The notes beneath the pieces were generated by a model that was given only the letters and a program-made list of their open reading frames with translations, was not told the origin of the DNA and made no database searches. Of a stretch of 16,106 bases of DNA, positions 1 to 8,400 are shown piece by piece (the stretch's first letter is position 1; each line of letters opens with the position of its first letter). The stretch spans positions 1 to 16,106 of the forward strand of contig CBDUSI010000103.1 in assembly GCA_965370045.1 (NCBI GenBank), in the 5' to 3' direction. This DNA is from CAZONU01 sp965370045 (GTDB taxonomy: Bacteria > Planctomycetota > SZUA-567 > JAKLDR01). Position numbers and translations under genes: made by a program.

Positions 1-151
1 GTGCTGGCATACTTCCTTTATCGGCAATTCGTTACACATACTTAAATTGCTCTAACGCGGCGAAGCCGGGCGGTCCACGGATAAACCGAACACATAGGAG
101 CCGGACAGAACCAGCGATTTCATCAATGATTCTTGCTTGAACAGACGAAAC
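1..151. other. Intergenic edge region without a supported gene
   Basis: No convincing coding sequence lies here. It follows the 3' end of the minus-strand lipoprotein operon. Bases 24-57 are AT-rich compared with the rest of the window and contain two interleaved inverted repeats: GCAATT (24-29) with AATTGC (45-50), and CGTTA (30-34) with TAACG (53-57). A minus-strand ATG at 10-8, preceded by AAAGGAAGT, could be the first codon of a gene continuing beyond the window. Only three codons are visible and the SD-to-ATG gap is very short, so I do not call it. Confidence 0.4.
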
Positions 152-174
152 CCGCCCGGCAGGCGGCCGGGCGG
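141..174 (-). terminator. Rho-independent-like terminator of the lipoprotein operon
   Basis: A perfect 9-bp inverted repeat, CCGCCCGGC (152-160) and GCCGGGCGG (166-174), has a 5-nt loop. Read on the minus strand it is followed by the T-rich stretch GTTTCGTCTGTTC. It lies about 80 nt past the stop codon of the DUF1287 gene and faces the right way to end that transcription unit. The T-tract is interrupted, so termination may be incomplete. Confidence 0.6.
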
Positions 175-199
175 ATCGCTCCCCCTGTGGAAGAAACTG

Positions 200-248
200 C
201 CGGAAGGTCGGGCCGGAAGATCGGGCCGGAAGATCGGGCCGGAAGGTC
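200..248. repeat. 13-bp tandem repeat, about 3.8 units
   Basis: The plus strand reads a partial unit CCGGAA (200-205), then GGTCGGGCCGGAA (206-218), GATCGGGCCGGAA (219-231), GATCGGGCCGGAA (232-244) and a partial GGTC (245-248). The units touch without spacers. The array sits between the stop codon of the DUF1287 gene (252) and its terminator hairpin, so it would be in the 3' untranslated part of that mRNA. Each unit contains GGCC and CCGG palindromes, so neighbouring units could pair in RNA. It looks like a slippage-generated minisatellite. Confidence 0.85.
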
Positions 249-251
249 TGC

Positions 252-1052
252 TCAGCCCTTGGCCGGCTCGGAATCGGGGTCCAGCGCGGCCTTTTGCGGG
301 TAGCGGCCGTGGCCGGTGATCGTCCAGCGGACCAGGCAGTCCTCCTCGGCGGCGCCCGCAAGATTGTGGATGACCAGCGGCCGGCCGGAGGGGGCCTTCC
401 TGTCGGATATCACCCCGCAGTGCATGCGTCCCGCGCGGCCCAGGTTCCAGAAGACCACATCGCCGGGCTTCCAGCCGGCCAGCCCCCGGCCCTTGGCGGA
501 CTTGGGCAGCCAGCTTCCCTTGCGCGCGAAGAAGGTCGTAAGATTTGGCACGCGGCGGTGGTCGATATTCGAGTCCGGCTCGGAGAGATCCCAGTTCTGG
601 GGGTACTGAGAGAAATTGGCGGTCATGTCTTCGTGGACCAACTTCTGTAGGTCGTAGCCGGCCCCGCGCAGGGCCCGGACCACCAGGTCCGTGCAGACCC
701 CCCCGCCGGCCACGTCGCCGCCGGGATACTTGATGGCCAGGTACTTGGATTCGTAGCCGCCCTTCCTGGCGACCTCCCGCCGGGCGGCGGCGACGATCTT
801 CCCGCGGACCCCGTCCGGGGAGGGCCTGGCTCGCCGCCGGCGGGGGCCGGCCGGCGCCGCGGGTCTGCTCAGCGGGAGAGGTTCCGGCTCGCGGCGGACG
901 GACGGCTTCGGCGTCGGCGGCGCCGCGGCTTCGGGCGCAGGTTCCTGCCCCCCGCACCCGACCAGGGCCAGGGCCAGGAGGCAGGAGGCCAGGAGCATCC
1001 ACCAGCCGCGAATGTTCCAATGCGGACGGCTACGAGAAACACACATTCGCAT
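252..1052 (-). CDS. DUF1287-family lipoprotein (putative NlpC/P60-like hydrolase)
   Basis: A 266-residue exported lipoprotein. Residues 1-32 form a signal peptide ending in lipobox LVGC with Cys33. A low-complexity Pro/Ala/Arg linker runs from about 35 to 80, followed by a DUF1287 domain at about 82-252. Features that match the family are GVCTD (Cys120), LVHEDM, NIDHRRVPNL, PGDVVFWNL, His211, VIHN (His229) and ITGHGRYP. DUF1287 proteins are thought to be papain-like (NlpC/P60-related) enzymes with a Cys nucleophile; the substrate is unproven and a cell-wall peptide or amide bond is a reasonable guess. The ATG directly abuts the TGA of the upstream lipoprotein gene (TGAATG) and has GGAGG just before it within that gene's 3' end. 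This indicates translational coupling. ATG codons at residues 3 and 19 are alternative starts that keep the lipobox. Confidence 0.87.
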   Translation of the reverse strand: MRMCVSRSRPHWNIRGWWMLLASCLLALALVGCGGQEPAPEAAAPPTPKPSVRREPEPLPLSRPAAPAGPRRRRARPSPDGVRGKIVAAARREVARKGGYESKYLAIKYPGGDVAGGGVCTDLVVRALRGAGYDLQKLVHEDMTANFSQYPQNWDLSEPDSNIDHRRVPNLTTFFARKGSWLPKSAKGRGLAGWKPGDVVFWNLGRAGRMHCGVISDRKAPSGRPLVIHNLAGAAEEDCLVRWTITGHGRYPQKAALDPDSEPAKG

Positions 1053-1655
1053 TCACCTCCATCGCAGGATCCCGGTCCCGGCCCCGAAGAACTCGTTCAG
1101 CCGACGGTTGTTCTCCTCCGGCTCTCCGTCGCCAGCGGTGATGTGTTCGCTGGCGACGGACTGGAAGCGCTCCCCGTCAAACTTGTAGGTCTCAATGCGG
1201 AAAAGATGACCTCCGTATGCTTCACGGACTTTGATGCGCGGGCGACCATCCCGGCCCGGGGGGAGGACCTGGAAAGCCCCCCCGCTGATGTCCCCCATGT
1301 AGCGGTAGCCGCCCCTCACCCGGGTGAAGACCAGGACCGTCCAACTTCGCCCCGGGACGTTCTGCCGCAGGAAAAGCTCCTGTCGGCCGTCGGCGTCCAG
1401 ATCGGCCTCAGCCTGCTGCAGTCCCGCCTTCAACACGCCCCTGGACCAGGCATCGACCTCCGGGCCATCGATGGGACCGTCGGCGAACTGGATTAGGGCC
1501 CACCTGCGAGGGGCCCGAATTGGTTTGTCGTCATAACGCCCGCCATAGAGGACGTGCTGGTTGGGGTCATAGACTTGCCACGCGCCCGAGTTTCCCCGGC
1601 CGCAGCCGGCCAGCAGGGCGGCAAGGAGTAGGACCGGCATGGTCTCGGCGTGCAT
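1053..1655 (-). CDS. Hypothetical lipoprotein with a DxDxDG calcium-type loop
   Basis: A 200-residue protein I do not recognise as a named family. Residues 6-18 form a short hydrophobic signal ending in LLAGC, with Cys18 as the predicted lipidation site. A DLDADGRQELF motif at 85-95 (DxDxDG at 85-90) resembles the calcium loops and strand starts of FG-GAP/VCBS-like repeats. The rest is beta-rich and soluble. The chosen ATG has AGGAGG nine nt upstream. A second ATG at residue 6 (1640) would give a cleaner lipoprotein signal but has no SD. The SD lies inside a perfect 13-bp hairpin, so translation may be controlled by RNA structure. The gene is followed without a gap by the DUF1287 lipoprotein, so the two probably act in the same envelope process; that is inference from coupling. 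Confidence 0.75.
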   Translation of the reverse strand: MHAETMPVLLLAALLAGCGRGNSGAWQVYDPNQHVLYGGRYDDKPIRAPRRWALIQFADGPIDGPEVDAWSRGVLKAGLQQAEADLDADGRQELFLRQNVPGRSWTVLVFTRVRGGYRYMGDISGGAFQVLPPGRDGRPRIKVREAYGGHLFRIETYKFDGERFQSVASEHITAGDGEPEENNRRLNEFFGAGTGILRWR

Positions 1656-1660
1656 TAGAA

Positions 1661-1693
1661 CGCCCCTCCTGAGTGCCTATCTCAGGAGGGGCG
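1661..1693 (-). promoter_or_regulatory. Perfect hairpin burying the SD of the downstream lipoprotein gene
   Basis: CGCCCCTCCTGAG (1661-1673) and its exact complement (1681-1693) form a 13-bp stem with a 7-nt loop. In minus-strand mRNA the SD AGGAGG (1670-1665) lies in the 3' arm, nine nt before the ATG at 1655. The hairpin therefore lies after the aminotransferase stop (1727) and immediately before the lipoprotein start. It could attenuate translation, stabilise the upstream mRNA end, or act as a weak terminator. The minus-strand sequence after the stem is TTCTAATG, which lacks a proper U-tract. The plus strand downstream is somewhat T-rich, but no plus-strand gene needs it. Confidence 0.65.
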
Positions 1694-1726
1694 CGGGTTT
1701 CTTTCGGGTTTTCGGCGGAAAAGCGC

Positions 1727-3103
1727 TCAGCCGCCGAGTATCTCGGTAACCGCCTCCTCGAAGGCGGCCAGGCCTTCGTCGAGGGCCTCCTCGGGGGTGA
1801 CGATGGGCGGGCTGATCTTGACGGTGCCGCTGCCGACGCCCACCGGGGCGAACATCAGCAGCCCCTTCTCCACGCAGCGCTCCACGATGTTGAATGCGCT
1901 CTCCGCGTCGGGCTCCAGGTCCGTGCCCGGTTTGACCAGGTGCACGCCGGCGACCATGCCCCGGCCCTGCACCGCGGCGATGTTCTCCGGGAACTTGTCC
2001 TTGACCCGGTTGAGCCCGGCGTGGAACCGCTCACCGCGCGCCGCGGCCTTTTCGACCAGCCCCTCCTTGCGGATGAGCTCGATGTTGGCCAGGGCTGCGG
2101 CGCAGCTTATGGGGTTGCCGGTGTGCGTGCTGGTCATGGAGTTAGGGCCGAAGATGTCCATTATCTCGTTCTTGCCCACCACCGCGCTGATCGGCAGTGA
2201 ACTGGAGATGCCCTTGCCCAGGCAGAAGATGTCCGGGGTCACCCCGTAGTACTCGAAGCCCCACAGCGTGCCGCAGCGGCCGAAGCCGGCCTGGACCTCG
2301 TCGAAGCCCAGGACGATCTGGTTCTTCTCGGTCCACTCGCGGAGCTTGACGGCGAAGTCCTTGTCCATGAAGGCCGCCGAGCCGCCCTGGTAGGACTCGG
2401 GCAGCACCAGGCAGATCTTCCCGGCGGTGGCCCCCTGGGCCTCCAGGGCCTTCACGAAGCCCTCGAAGGACTTGTCCTTCGTGCGTATGTTCGCCGGGAA
2501 GTCGACCTGCGCGAAGCCGGTGTCCCGGGTGGGGCCGATCCACTCCTTGAGCGCCGGCGAGCCCCCGGCCAGCTGGGAGGCCATGGTCCGGCCGTGGAAG
2601 TCGCCGTTGAAGGTGACCACGATGTTCTTCTCGGGGCCAACTACCTGTTGGGCGCGGGCGCGGGCGATCTTGATGATGCACTCCACGGCCTCGGAGCCGG
2701 TGGTCAGGAGGAAGCACTTATCGAGCCCTTCGGGGGCCAGCTCCACGATCTTGGCGGTGAGCGCCGCGCGGTACTCGCTGGGGAAGCAGTAGTTGTGCAG
2801 CAGGGGCTTGGCCGCCACCTCGCGGATCGCATCGGCGATCTCCTTGCGGCCGTGGCCCGCGGAGGCCACCAGAACGCCGCTGGACCAATCCAGCCAGGTG
2901 TTGCCCCAGCGGTCGAAGACCTGGCAGCCCTCGGCGCGATCCCAGAGAACCGGCGGCTGCCCGGTCATGGACAGCGGCTCGTACTTGCGCAGTTTCTCCA
3001 GGAGGGGGACCGACTCCGGCACGGGGATGTCGGTGCACACTTTGCGGAACTTGGTCTCAACAGCTGGGACTTTCTTGGGCTTGACGGCGAACTGCTTGGC
3101 CAT
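1727..3103 (-). CDS. Class-III PLP-dependent aminotransferase (4-aminobutyrate/acetylornithine type)
   Basis: A full-length 458-residue fold-type I aminotransferase of the subgroup that includes GABA, ornithine and dialkylglycine enzymes. It moves an amino group, often a distal one, to a 2-oxo acid using pyridoxal phosphate in the cytoplasm. Visible landmarks are TTGSEA (134-139) for phosphate binding, DFHGRT (168-173), the FDEVQAGFGRCG block (267-278, Asp268 near the PLP pyridine nitrogen), LGKG with Lys297 as the Schiff-base lysine, and THTGNP (326-331). The start is set by TAAGGAGGT (3109-3117) five nt before the ATG. A TTGACA/TATCTT promoter lies about 110 nt upstream. The neighbouring lipoproteins do not define the amine donor, so I leave the substrate open. 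It is unlikely to be a biosynthetic acetylornithine enzyme because no arginine gene is nearby. Confidence 0.92.
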   Translation of the reverse strand: MAKQFAVKPKKVPAVETKFRKVCTDIPVPESVPLLEKLRKYEPLSMTGQPPVLWDRAEGCQVFDRWGNTWLDWSSGVLVASAGHGRKEIADAIREVAAKPLLHNYCFPSEYRAALTAKIVELAPEGLDKCFLLTTGSEAVECIIKIARARAQQVVGPEKNIVVTFNGDFHGRTMASQLAGGSPALKEWIGPTRDTGFAQVDFPANIRTKDKSFEGFVKALEAQGATAGKICLVLPESYQGGSAAFMDKDFAVKLREWTEKNQIVLGFDEVQAGFGRCGTLWGFEYYGVTPDIFCLGKGISSSLPISAVVGKNEIMDIFGPNSMTSTHTGNPISCAAALANIELIRKEGLVEKAAARGERFHAGLNRVKDKFPENIAAVQGRGMVAGVHLVKPGTDLEPDAESAFNIVERCVEKGLLMFAPVGVGSGTVKISPPIVTPEEALDEGLAAFEEAVTEILGG

Positions 3104-3215
3104 TGCTGACCTCCTTAGAAGTTCCGTCCCGGCTGCAGGAGCGGCTGTTTTGCGAAGTTCTCCGGGCAGCCTCCCGAAGGCGTGGCGCGGGAATGCCGGC
3201 CCGAGCCCAGTGGTG

Positions 3216-3243
3216 AAGATACTCCGCGACGAGAGTTTGTCAA
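3216..3243 (-). promoter_or_regulatory. Sigma70-type promoter for the aminotransferase
   Basis: Minus strand: a consensus -35 TTGACA (3243-3238), a 16-nt spacer, and -10 TATCTT (3221-3216, four of six consensus bases). It lies in the gap between the metG-like stop (3270) and the aminotransferase start (3103). Transcription would begin near 3209 and give a leader of about 105 nt ending in a strong SD. Confidence 0.55.
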
Positions 3244-3269
3244 GTCTCCCCTTCCGGGGACAGTTGACG

Positions 3270-5198
3270 CTATTGTCCGTGAGCGCTCGCCGTCTCGTCT
3301 TCTACCGCGGGGAAGTAGGTCTGCTTCGGCCCGATCTCGTGGCCCGCCGGGATGGGTGTGCCCAACTGATCGATGCTCCACACGTCCTCGCCCAAACGCA
3401 GGGAGCCGCGCAGGCGTTCCATGGTTTCCGGCACAAAGGGGTAGAGCATGATCATCAGCGACTTGAGCACATAGAAGCACGAATAGAGGGCGTTGCGCCG
3501 CCCCTCTTCGGGACGGCGATCGTCGTGGGGCTTGTGCTGGGTGAAGAGACTGTTGATGGTGCGGGCGTAGTTTTCAATTTCGAATAAGAGATTAGGGTAA
3601 TCGGCGCGGTCCATGGCCTTCACGTAACGGGACACGGCACGGGTAGTCTTCTCCTCTACCTTGCCGATCAAGCTTCCCTGCGGCACCTTTCCGCCAAACT
3701 TGGAGTGGGCCGCCGAGATGGGGCGCTCGAATGCGGCATTCATGGGCCCGGCCAGGAAGCGGTTGCGCTCCTTGAGCGTGTCGAAGTCGAAGTCGGACTG
3801 ACCCTTGGCCAGACCCAGCAGCGCCATGTAGTAGCGGACCTGGTCGGCGGTGTAGTTCATCTCGTCGAGCAGCTGGTCGCCGCTATGGAAGTTTCCCTTG
3901 CTCTTGCTCATCTTCTCGCCGCTGACCATGAGATGGAAGTTGCCGACGATGTCGGTGAGCTGGTATTCGCCCGCGACGGGCATGCGTTGCGGATCGGCCT
4001 GGGTACCGAGCCACATGGCGCCCTGCATGAGCACATAGAAGAAGACGTTGTCCTGGCCCAGGAACTGGACGACCCGCGCCTGCGGGTCGCACCAGTAGTC
4101 GCGGTATCGATCGGCGGGCTCGCCCCGCCGGTCGAGGCAGAGCCTCGAGAAGGCGATTGGCGCGATCAGCGACTCCGGCCAGACGTAGAGGGTCTTGCCC
4201 GCGAGGTCGGGCTCGATCTCCGGCAGGGGGATCCCCCAGGCGATATCCCGGGTGATGGAGCGGTGGGCCCATTCATCCAGCAGGCCGTGGGCGAGCTGTT
4301 TGCCGGTGAGCAGCTCGCGGGCCGCGTCCAGGTCCGCCTTGTTCCCGAACTGGAGGACCACCTGCTTGCCCGGGGCGTACTTCATCTTGTGCTTGGGCAG
4401 TTCCTCCCGGAACTCCTTGTAGGCGGCCTCATGAGTATTGTCGAAGTGGAGCGAGGGCAGGACGCATTCCAGGGTCTCGGCGATGACCGGCTTGCGCCAG
4501 GTCGAGCGCTTGCCCTGGATCCACTCGCGCAGGAGCTCGGACACGCTCCACATGTCGAGCCACCAGTGCACGGTCTCCTTCATGACCGGCACCGCATCGC
4601 TGATGCCGCTGCGCGGACCGATCAACTCGGACGGATCGTGCTGGTGCCCGCAGACATCGCACTCGTCGCTGTAGGCATCGGGGTTGCTGCATTTCGGGTT
4701 GGGGCACTGGCCGCGGACGTAGCGGTCGGGCAGGAAGCGCTCCATCTCGGGGTCATACCACTGCCGGCTGGCCCGCTTCCGGAGCAGACCGTTCGTGTGG
4801 AGCCTGGTCAGGAAGTCCTGACATGCCTCCGTGTTGATGGGCAAGCAGTCGGGCTGACTGGTGCCCGTGTAGATGTCCAGGCCGATGCTGTAGCGCTTCA
4901 TGGTTCGGGTCTGCTGGTCGTGGATTTCATCTATGAATTCGCGGATCGGCTTGCCGGCCCGCATGGCGGCAAGCTCGCTGGTGGAGCCGTGATCGTCACT
5001 GCCGCAGACGTAGAGCACCTTGTCGCGGCCGATCACCATGCCCATGTACCGGGCGTAGATGTCCGCGGGCAGATGGGCGCCGGCCAGATGCCCCAGGTGG
5101 AGGGGGCCGTTGGCATAGGGCATGCCCGCGGTGACCACCATACGGGAGGGCCGCTTGACCCGGGCCAGAATGGAGGGGACGTCGAACTTGGGCTTCAT
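3270..5198 (-). CDS. metG: Methionyl-tRNA synthetase-like protein, divergent
   Basis: A 642-residue class-I aminoacyl-tRNA synthetase of the MetRS family, which would charge tRNA-Met with methionine. In order: a Rossmann core with PYANGPLHLGH (HIGH motif HLGH at 34-37); CGSDDHG (65-71); a zinc knuckle with Cys165, Cys170, Cys180 and Cys183; SITRDIAWGIP; the YVW strand (338-340); KMSKSKGN (429-436); and a helical anticodon-binding domain at about 450-600. The C-terminal OB-fold tRNA-binding domain of longer MetRS enzymes is absent. Oddities: the zinc pair is spaced CX4C rather than CX2C, about 45-50 extra residues lie at 235-300, and several methionine-pocket positions are changed. The reading frame is open 82 codons further upstream, but that part is not protein-like. 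The ATG at 5198 begins the conserved part and has AAGGAGA 12 nt upstream. It could be the cell's only MetRS or a specialised paralogue. Confidence 0.85.
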   Translation of the reverse strand: MKPKFDVPSILARVKRPSRMVVTAGMPYANGPLHLGHLAGAHLPADIYARYMGMVIGRDKVLYVCGSDDHGSTSELAAMRAGKPIREFIDEIHDQQTRTMKRYSIGLDIYTGTSQPDCLPINTEACQDFLTRLHTNGLLRKRASRQWYDPEMERFLPDRYVRGQCPNPKCSNPDAYSDECDVCGHQHDPSELIGPRSGISDAVPVMKETVHWWLDMWSVSELLREWIQGKRSTWRKPVIAETLECVLPSLHFDNTHEAAYKEFREELPKHKMKYAPGKQVVLQFGNKADLDAARELLTGKQLAHGLLDEWAHRSITRDIAWGIPLPEIEPDLAGKTLYVWPESLIAPIAFSRLCLDRRGEPADRYRDYWCDPQARVVQFLGQDNVFFYVLMQGAMWLGTQADPQRMPVAGEYQLTDIVGNFHLMVSGEKMSKSKGNFHSGDQLLDEMNYTADQVRYYMALLGLAKGQSDFDFDTLKERNRFLAGPMNAAFERPISAAHSKFGGKVPQGSLIGKVEEKTTRAVSRYVKAMDRADYPNLLFEIENYARTINSLFTQHKPHDDRRPEEGRRNALYSCFYVLKSLMIMLYPFVPETMERLRGSLRLGEDVWSIDQLGTPIPAGHEIGPKQTYFPAVEDETASAHGQ

Positions 5199-5251
5199 TG
5201 AGACCGGAGTTCTCCTTGTGTTGGCTGCTGGTCTCCTGGCCAGATTCCAGC

Positions 5252-5287
5252 ACCATAGCAGGCAGACGCCGGGGAGGCAAGTGTCAA
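5252..5287 (-). promoter_or_regulatory. Possible promoter elements for the metG-like gene
   Basis: On the minus strand a consensus TTGACA (5287-5282) is followed by an extended -10-like TGCTATGGT (5260-5252). The spacing between them is 24 nt, too long for a normal pair, so the extended -10 may work alone or only one element is real. Transcription from the -10 would start about 45 nt before the ATG. The rest of the 270-nt gap between this gene and the giant-protein gene shows no gene and no clear terminator. Confidence 0.3.
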
Positions 5288-5468
5288 GAGCCTGCCTCAG
5301 CGGGTGGTCGGGGCGACTGGCACTCGCTTGAACCGTGCCCGTAAGGCGTGGCCCCCTCTTGGACGTCTTCCTGGCCCCGCCCGAACTCCATCTCATTTCT
5401 GCGGTGCGGCTTGCACGTGATTCCGCGCAGCCCGCAGCGAACATGGTGTCCGGCCGCGTGGGGCGAAA

Positions 5469-8400
5469 TCAAGCCTCCTCCATGTCCTCCTCGGGGCCGG
5501 GCGTTTCAGGGGCGCCGTCTTTCTCCGCGGTGAGCTCGGCCTCACGCCGCTTCAAGCTTCGGCGAAGCTCGCCCCATTTCCTCTCCACACCGGGCCGGGC
5601 CAGCAGCACGAAGAACAGGCAGACGAAGAGCCCGATCGTCCACGTCCAGTCCTTCTTCACACTTGAGGGCACAGCGGGATCGGCGTCGAAGGAGACCAGC
5701 ATATCGCTGTTGGGCTTGACTTGGAGGGGCCTGTCGAACTCGACGATCTGGCCGCGGAGCGGCACGCTGACGGCTATCTGGACCGCGGAGCCCGCGGCCG
5801 CCTCCTGCGTTTCGATGATGCTCTTCGTGATGCGTTCCAGGTTATCGCTGTCGGCCTTGCTTAGAGAACTCCTGAGCCGCTCGGCCTCGGCCTGGTTGAA
5901 TCTATCGCCGAGGTCCCGGACGAGCGTCGCTTGCTTGGGCAGTTCGCCCCCCACACCCGTCCTCGGCCGGAGGTGGTCCCTGCGGCCCACCAGGCCCACC
6001 ACGGCCTGCCCGCGGATGAGGTTGTGCAGCTGTACCCTGGCATCCTCGTTGCGGGCCGGATTGGAGAAGGAGTAGTTGTATGCGTTCTCAAGCGCGTACC
6101 TCGCCGCGTACTGACGCCCCTTCTGGGCCAAGACCTTCCCCTGGTCCTGGAAGTAGTCGACCTTCTTCTCCTGCGCCCTATTCGCTTCATCGAACTCCTG
6201 TTCGTAGCGCCGGATGTTGTAGCGGTGCAGGTTCCGTTGACGCAGAGCTTCCTCATTCACCGCCAGCGTACCCCTGAAATCATCGTAGTCGTAGTTCTCG
6301 GGAAGGTAGAACCTCCACTTGAGCTTCTTAAGCGGAAGGTCGAACTTCGGACCTGGGAACTGTCGCCTGCCGTCCGCAAGCTTCCCGGGCCTCGATGCGA
6401 CGTAGACGAATTCCACATCCGCGGTCAACTCGCCGGAAGGCGTCTGGGGCAGCGGGATCAGCACCACCTTCCGGTTCGAATCGTCGCTTCTCTCGGACGG
6501 GGCGGTCGAGCGCCCGTTGACCATGAGTGACCATATGCGGGCCCCGGCCGGAAGGATCGTCTCGAGGTTCCGCTTGCCGCCGACCCTCAGTTGCATCCGG
6601 ACGTGGTTTATGTTCTCCCCGTGCTCGCTCACCACGGTAGTGATCGTCGTCTTGAGCACCTCGGCTTCAAGGACGGGGGCCGCCTCGTGTCGCTTCGCAC
6701 GGAGCGAGAGCGCGTAGCCGGGCGTGGTGCTTGCATAGCAGAAGGCCGCGCCCGAAAGGTCCCCCGCGCCGAACTTGCTCGATACGCTGCGAGCCTCGGC
6801 CGCCCGAAGCATCTCTCCCCTTGAGAGTTCGGCGAGCTCAACCCTGTCGGTTGCGTAGACCACGATATGTCCTCTCTGGAGGTCCACCCCGGCGGCCTTG
6901 ACCGGTGCGAGCTTCACTTCGCCCGCGGAACGGTCGAACCGCGTCTCGTACCGCACAGTGAGGAGGTACGGCTGGTCGAACTTCTTCCTGGTCAATTCCA
7001 CGCGCCAGCGTCCGGGACTGATCTCGCTGGAGTGAGCGATCTCCGAGCCGGTTATGAGCAGCCCGATGGCCGCCTTCGGCACGTCGACCTCAAAGACCTT
7101 GGCCCCGGCGTTGTACAGGCGGTACCTGAGGTAATGGGTGTGGCGTATGAGGCCCTCGGTGACCTTGGCAACATGGAGGAAGCTGACGTTCACGCGGGGT
7201 TCCACCACCTCGGTCTTGAGGAGGAGTTGCCACTCGGGCTTGAGGAGCTTGTAGATCAGCACCCCCTGCTTGCGCCTGCCGAACTCGAGCGGGTTGATAC
7301 CGCTGACCCCCTTCCGCTCCGCCTCGGAAAGCCTGATGCCCCGGGCAGCCGAGACCGCGACCTGGCCGGTATGCTTGAGGGAACTCGCCACCCGAATCCT
7401 GGGCAGGGCTATTTTTCCCGGGAGCTCCGAGACGGACCGGCTGAGGGCCAGCTTCAAGACGACCGTTCCGCGCAGCTTCTGCTTGAAATGAACCTGAACG
7501 GCGCGCACGCCCCCCTCCGCGTTCTCGTCCCAGTGACTCACCTGCGGGGCCGTCAATGTGTCTATGTCGTAACCCTCTGGAAGCCTCATGCTTACCGAGA
7601 ACACGCCGGCCTTCGCCACGGAGATGGCCAGACCTCCCTTCGTTCCGGTATCGTAAACCAAGCGTTCGTCGCCAACCCAGAAGCTGGCCACTTCATGAAC
7701 GCGTATCTCCGGCTTGACCTCGTGGACTTTCACCTTCAGGACCTCTCCGGGCCGGGAGCTGCGGTATGCGTGCCGGACATCCGTGCTCTTCAGGCCCTGC
7801 ACTGCTGATATGAGCTCGGCCGACTCGCGGGCGAAATCGTCCACGCTCATCTTGTGGGGATGCTTCTCGACCGCGACGTAAACGGAGGGGCTGGTTGTCA
7901 GGCCGATTGTCCCCCGCTGGCGGACGGCATCAAGGACCTCGAGCGTCCCGACGGATACGCTGGCCGGCAATCCTTCGCTTGAGACCTGCGTGACGACGGT
8001 CATCTCGTAGTCGTTGCTCACGCTCACGGTCAGCCGCGCCTCCAACTCCCTCTTGGCGGGGTCGAAGCGCCACGCCCCCAGATTCTTGCCCTCGACGGCC
8101 GTGACCGCCGTCTTCTCGGGGACGCGCAGGCGGATGACCTTGAGCTCTCCCTGAGCTATCTGGAAGCGAAGGCGGTGTCGACCCTCGGCCAGCCCGGCGT
8201 TGAAGCGGAACAGGCTGGTCACGTCCGCGAAGAACGCCGTCTTCTCCAGCTTCGTCTGGCGCGTCCTCGGCTTCCAGATGAAGAAGACCGGATCCCCCGG
8301 TCCCAGGATGGCGCGCGCGACGGTTGACTTCTCGGTCTCCTCCTTGTTCAGCCTTACGGCCGTGGGGGCTTCAATCTCCATGCCCGTCTCGGGGACCGTC

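Noticed and set aside
200..248. CRISPR-like repeat array
   Set aside because: The 13-bp units abut with no spacers, so this is a simple tandem repeat.
52..1020. 322-codon minus-strand open frame overlapping the DUF1287 gene
   Set aside because: It is a different frame of the same strand, rich in Pro/Arg/Gly, with no family features. The DUF1287 frame has clear conserved motifs.
1661..1710. Plus-strand rho-independent terminator
   Set aside because: The stem followed by GGGTTTCTTTC looks terminator-like on the plus strand, but no plus-strand gene precedes it. The minus-strand SD-masking role fits the context better.
3244..3262. Terminator after the metG-like gene (TCCCCGGAAGGGGA on the minus strand)
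   Set aside because: The stem is only five base pairs, no T-tract follows, and it lies directly against the aminotransferase promoter.
3705..5201. 498-codon plus-strand open frame
   Set aside because: It lies opposite the well-supported MetRS-like gene and is a high-GC antisense shadow with no motif.
5199..5444. 82-codon upstream extension of the metG-like frame
   Set aside because: The composition is not protein-like. The conserved region, the SD and possible promoter elements point to the ATG at 5198.
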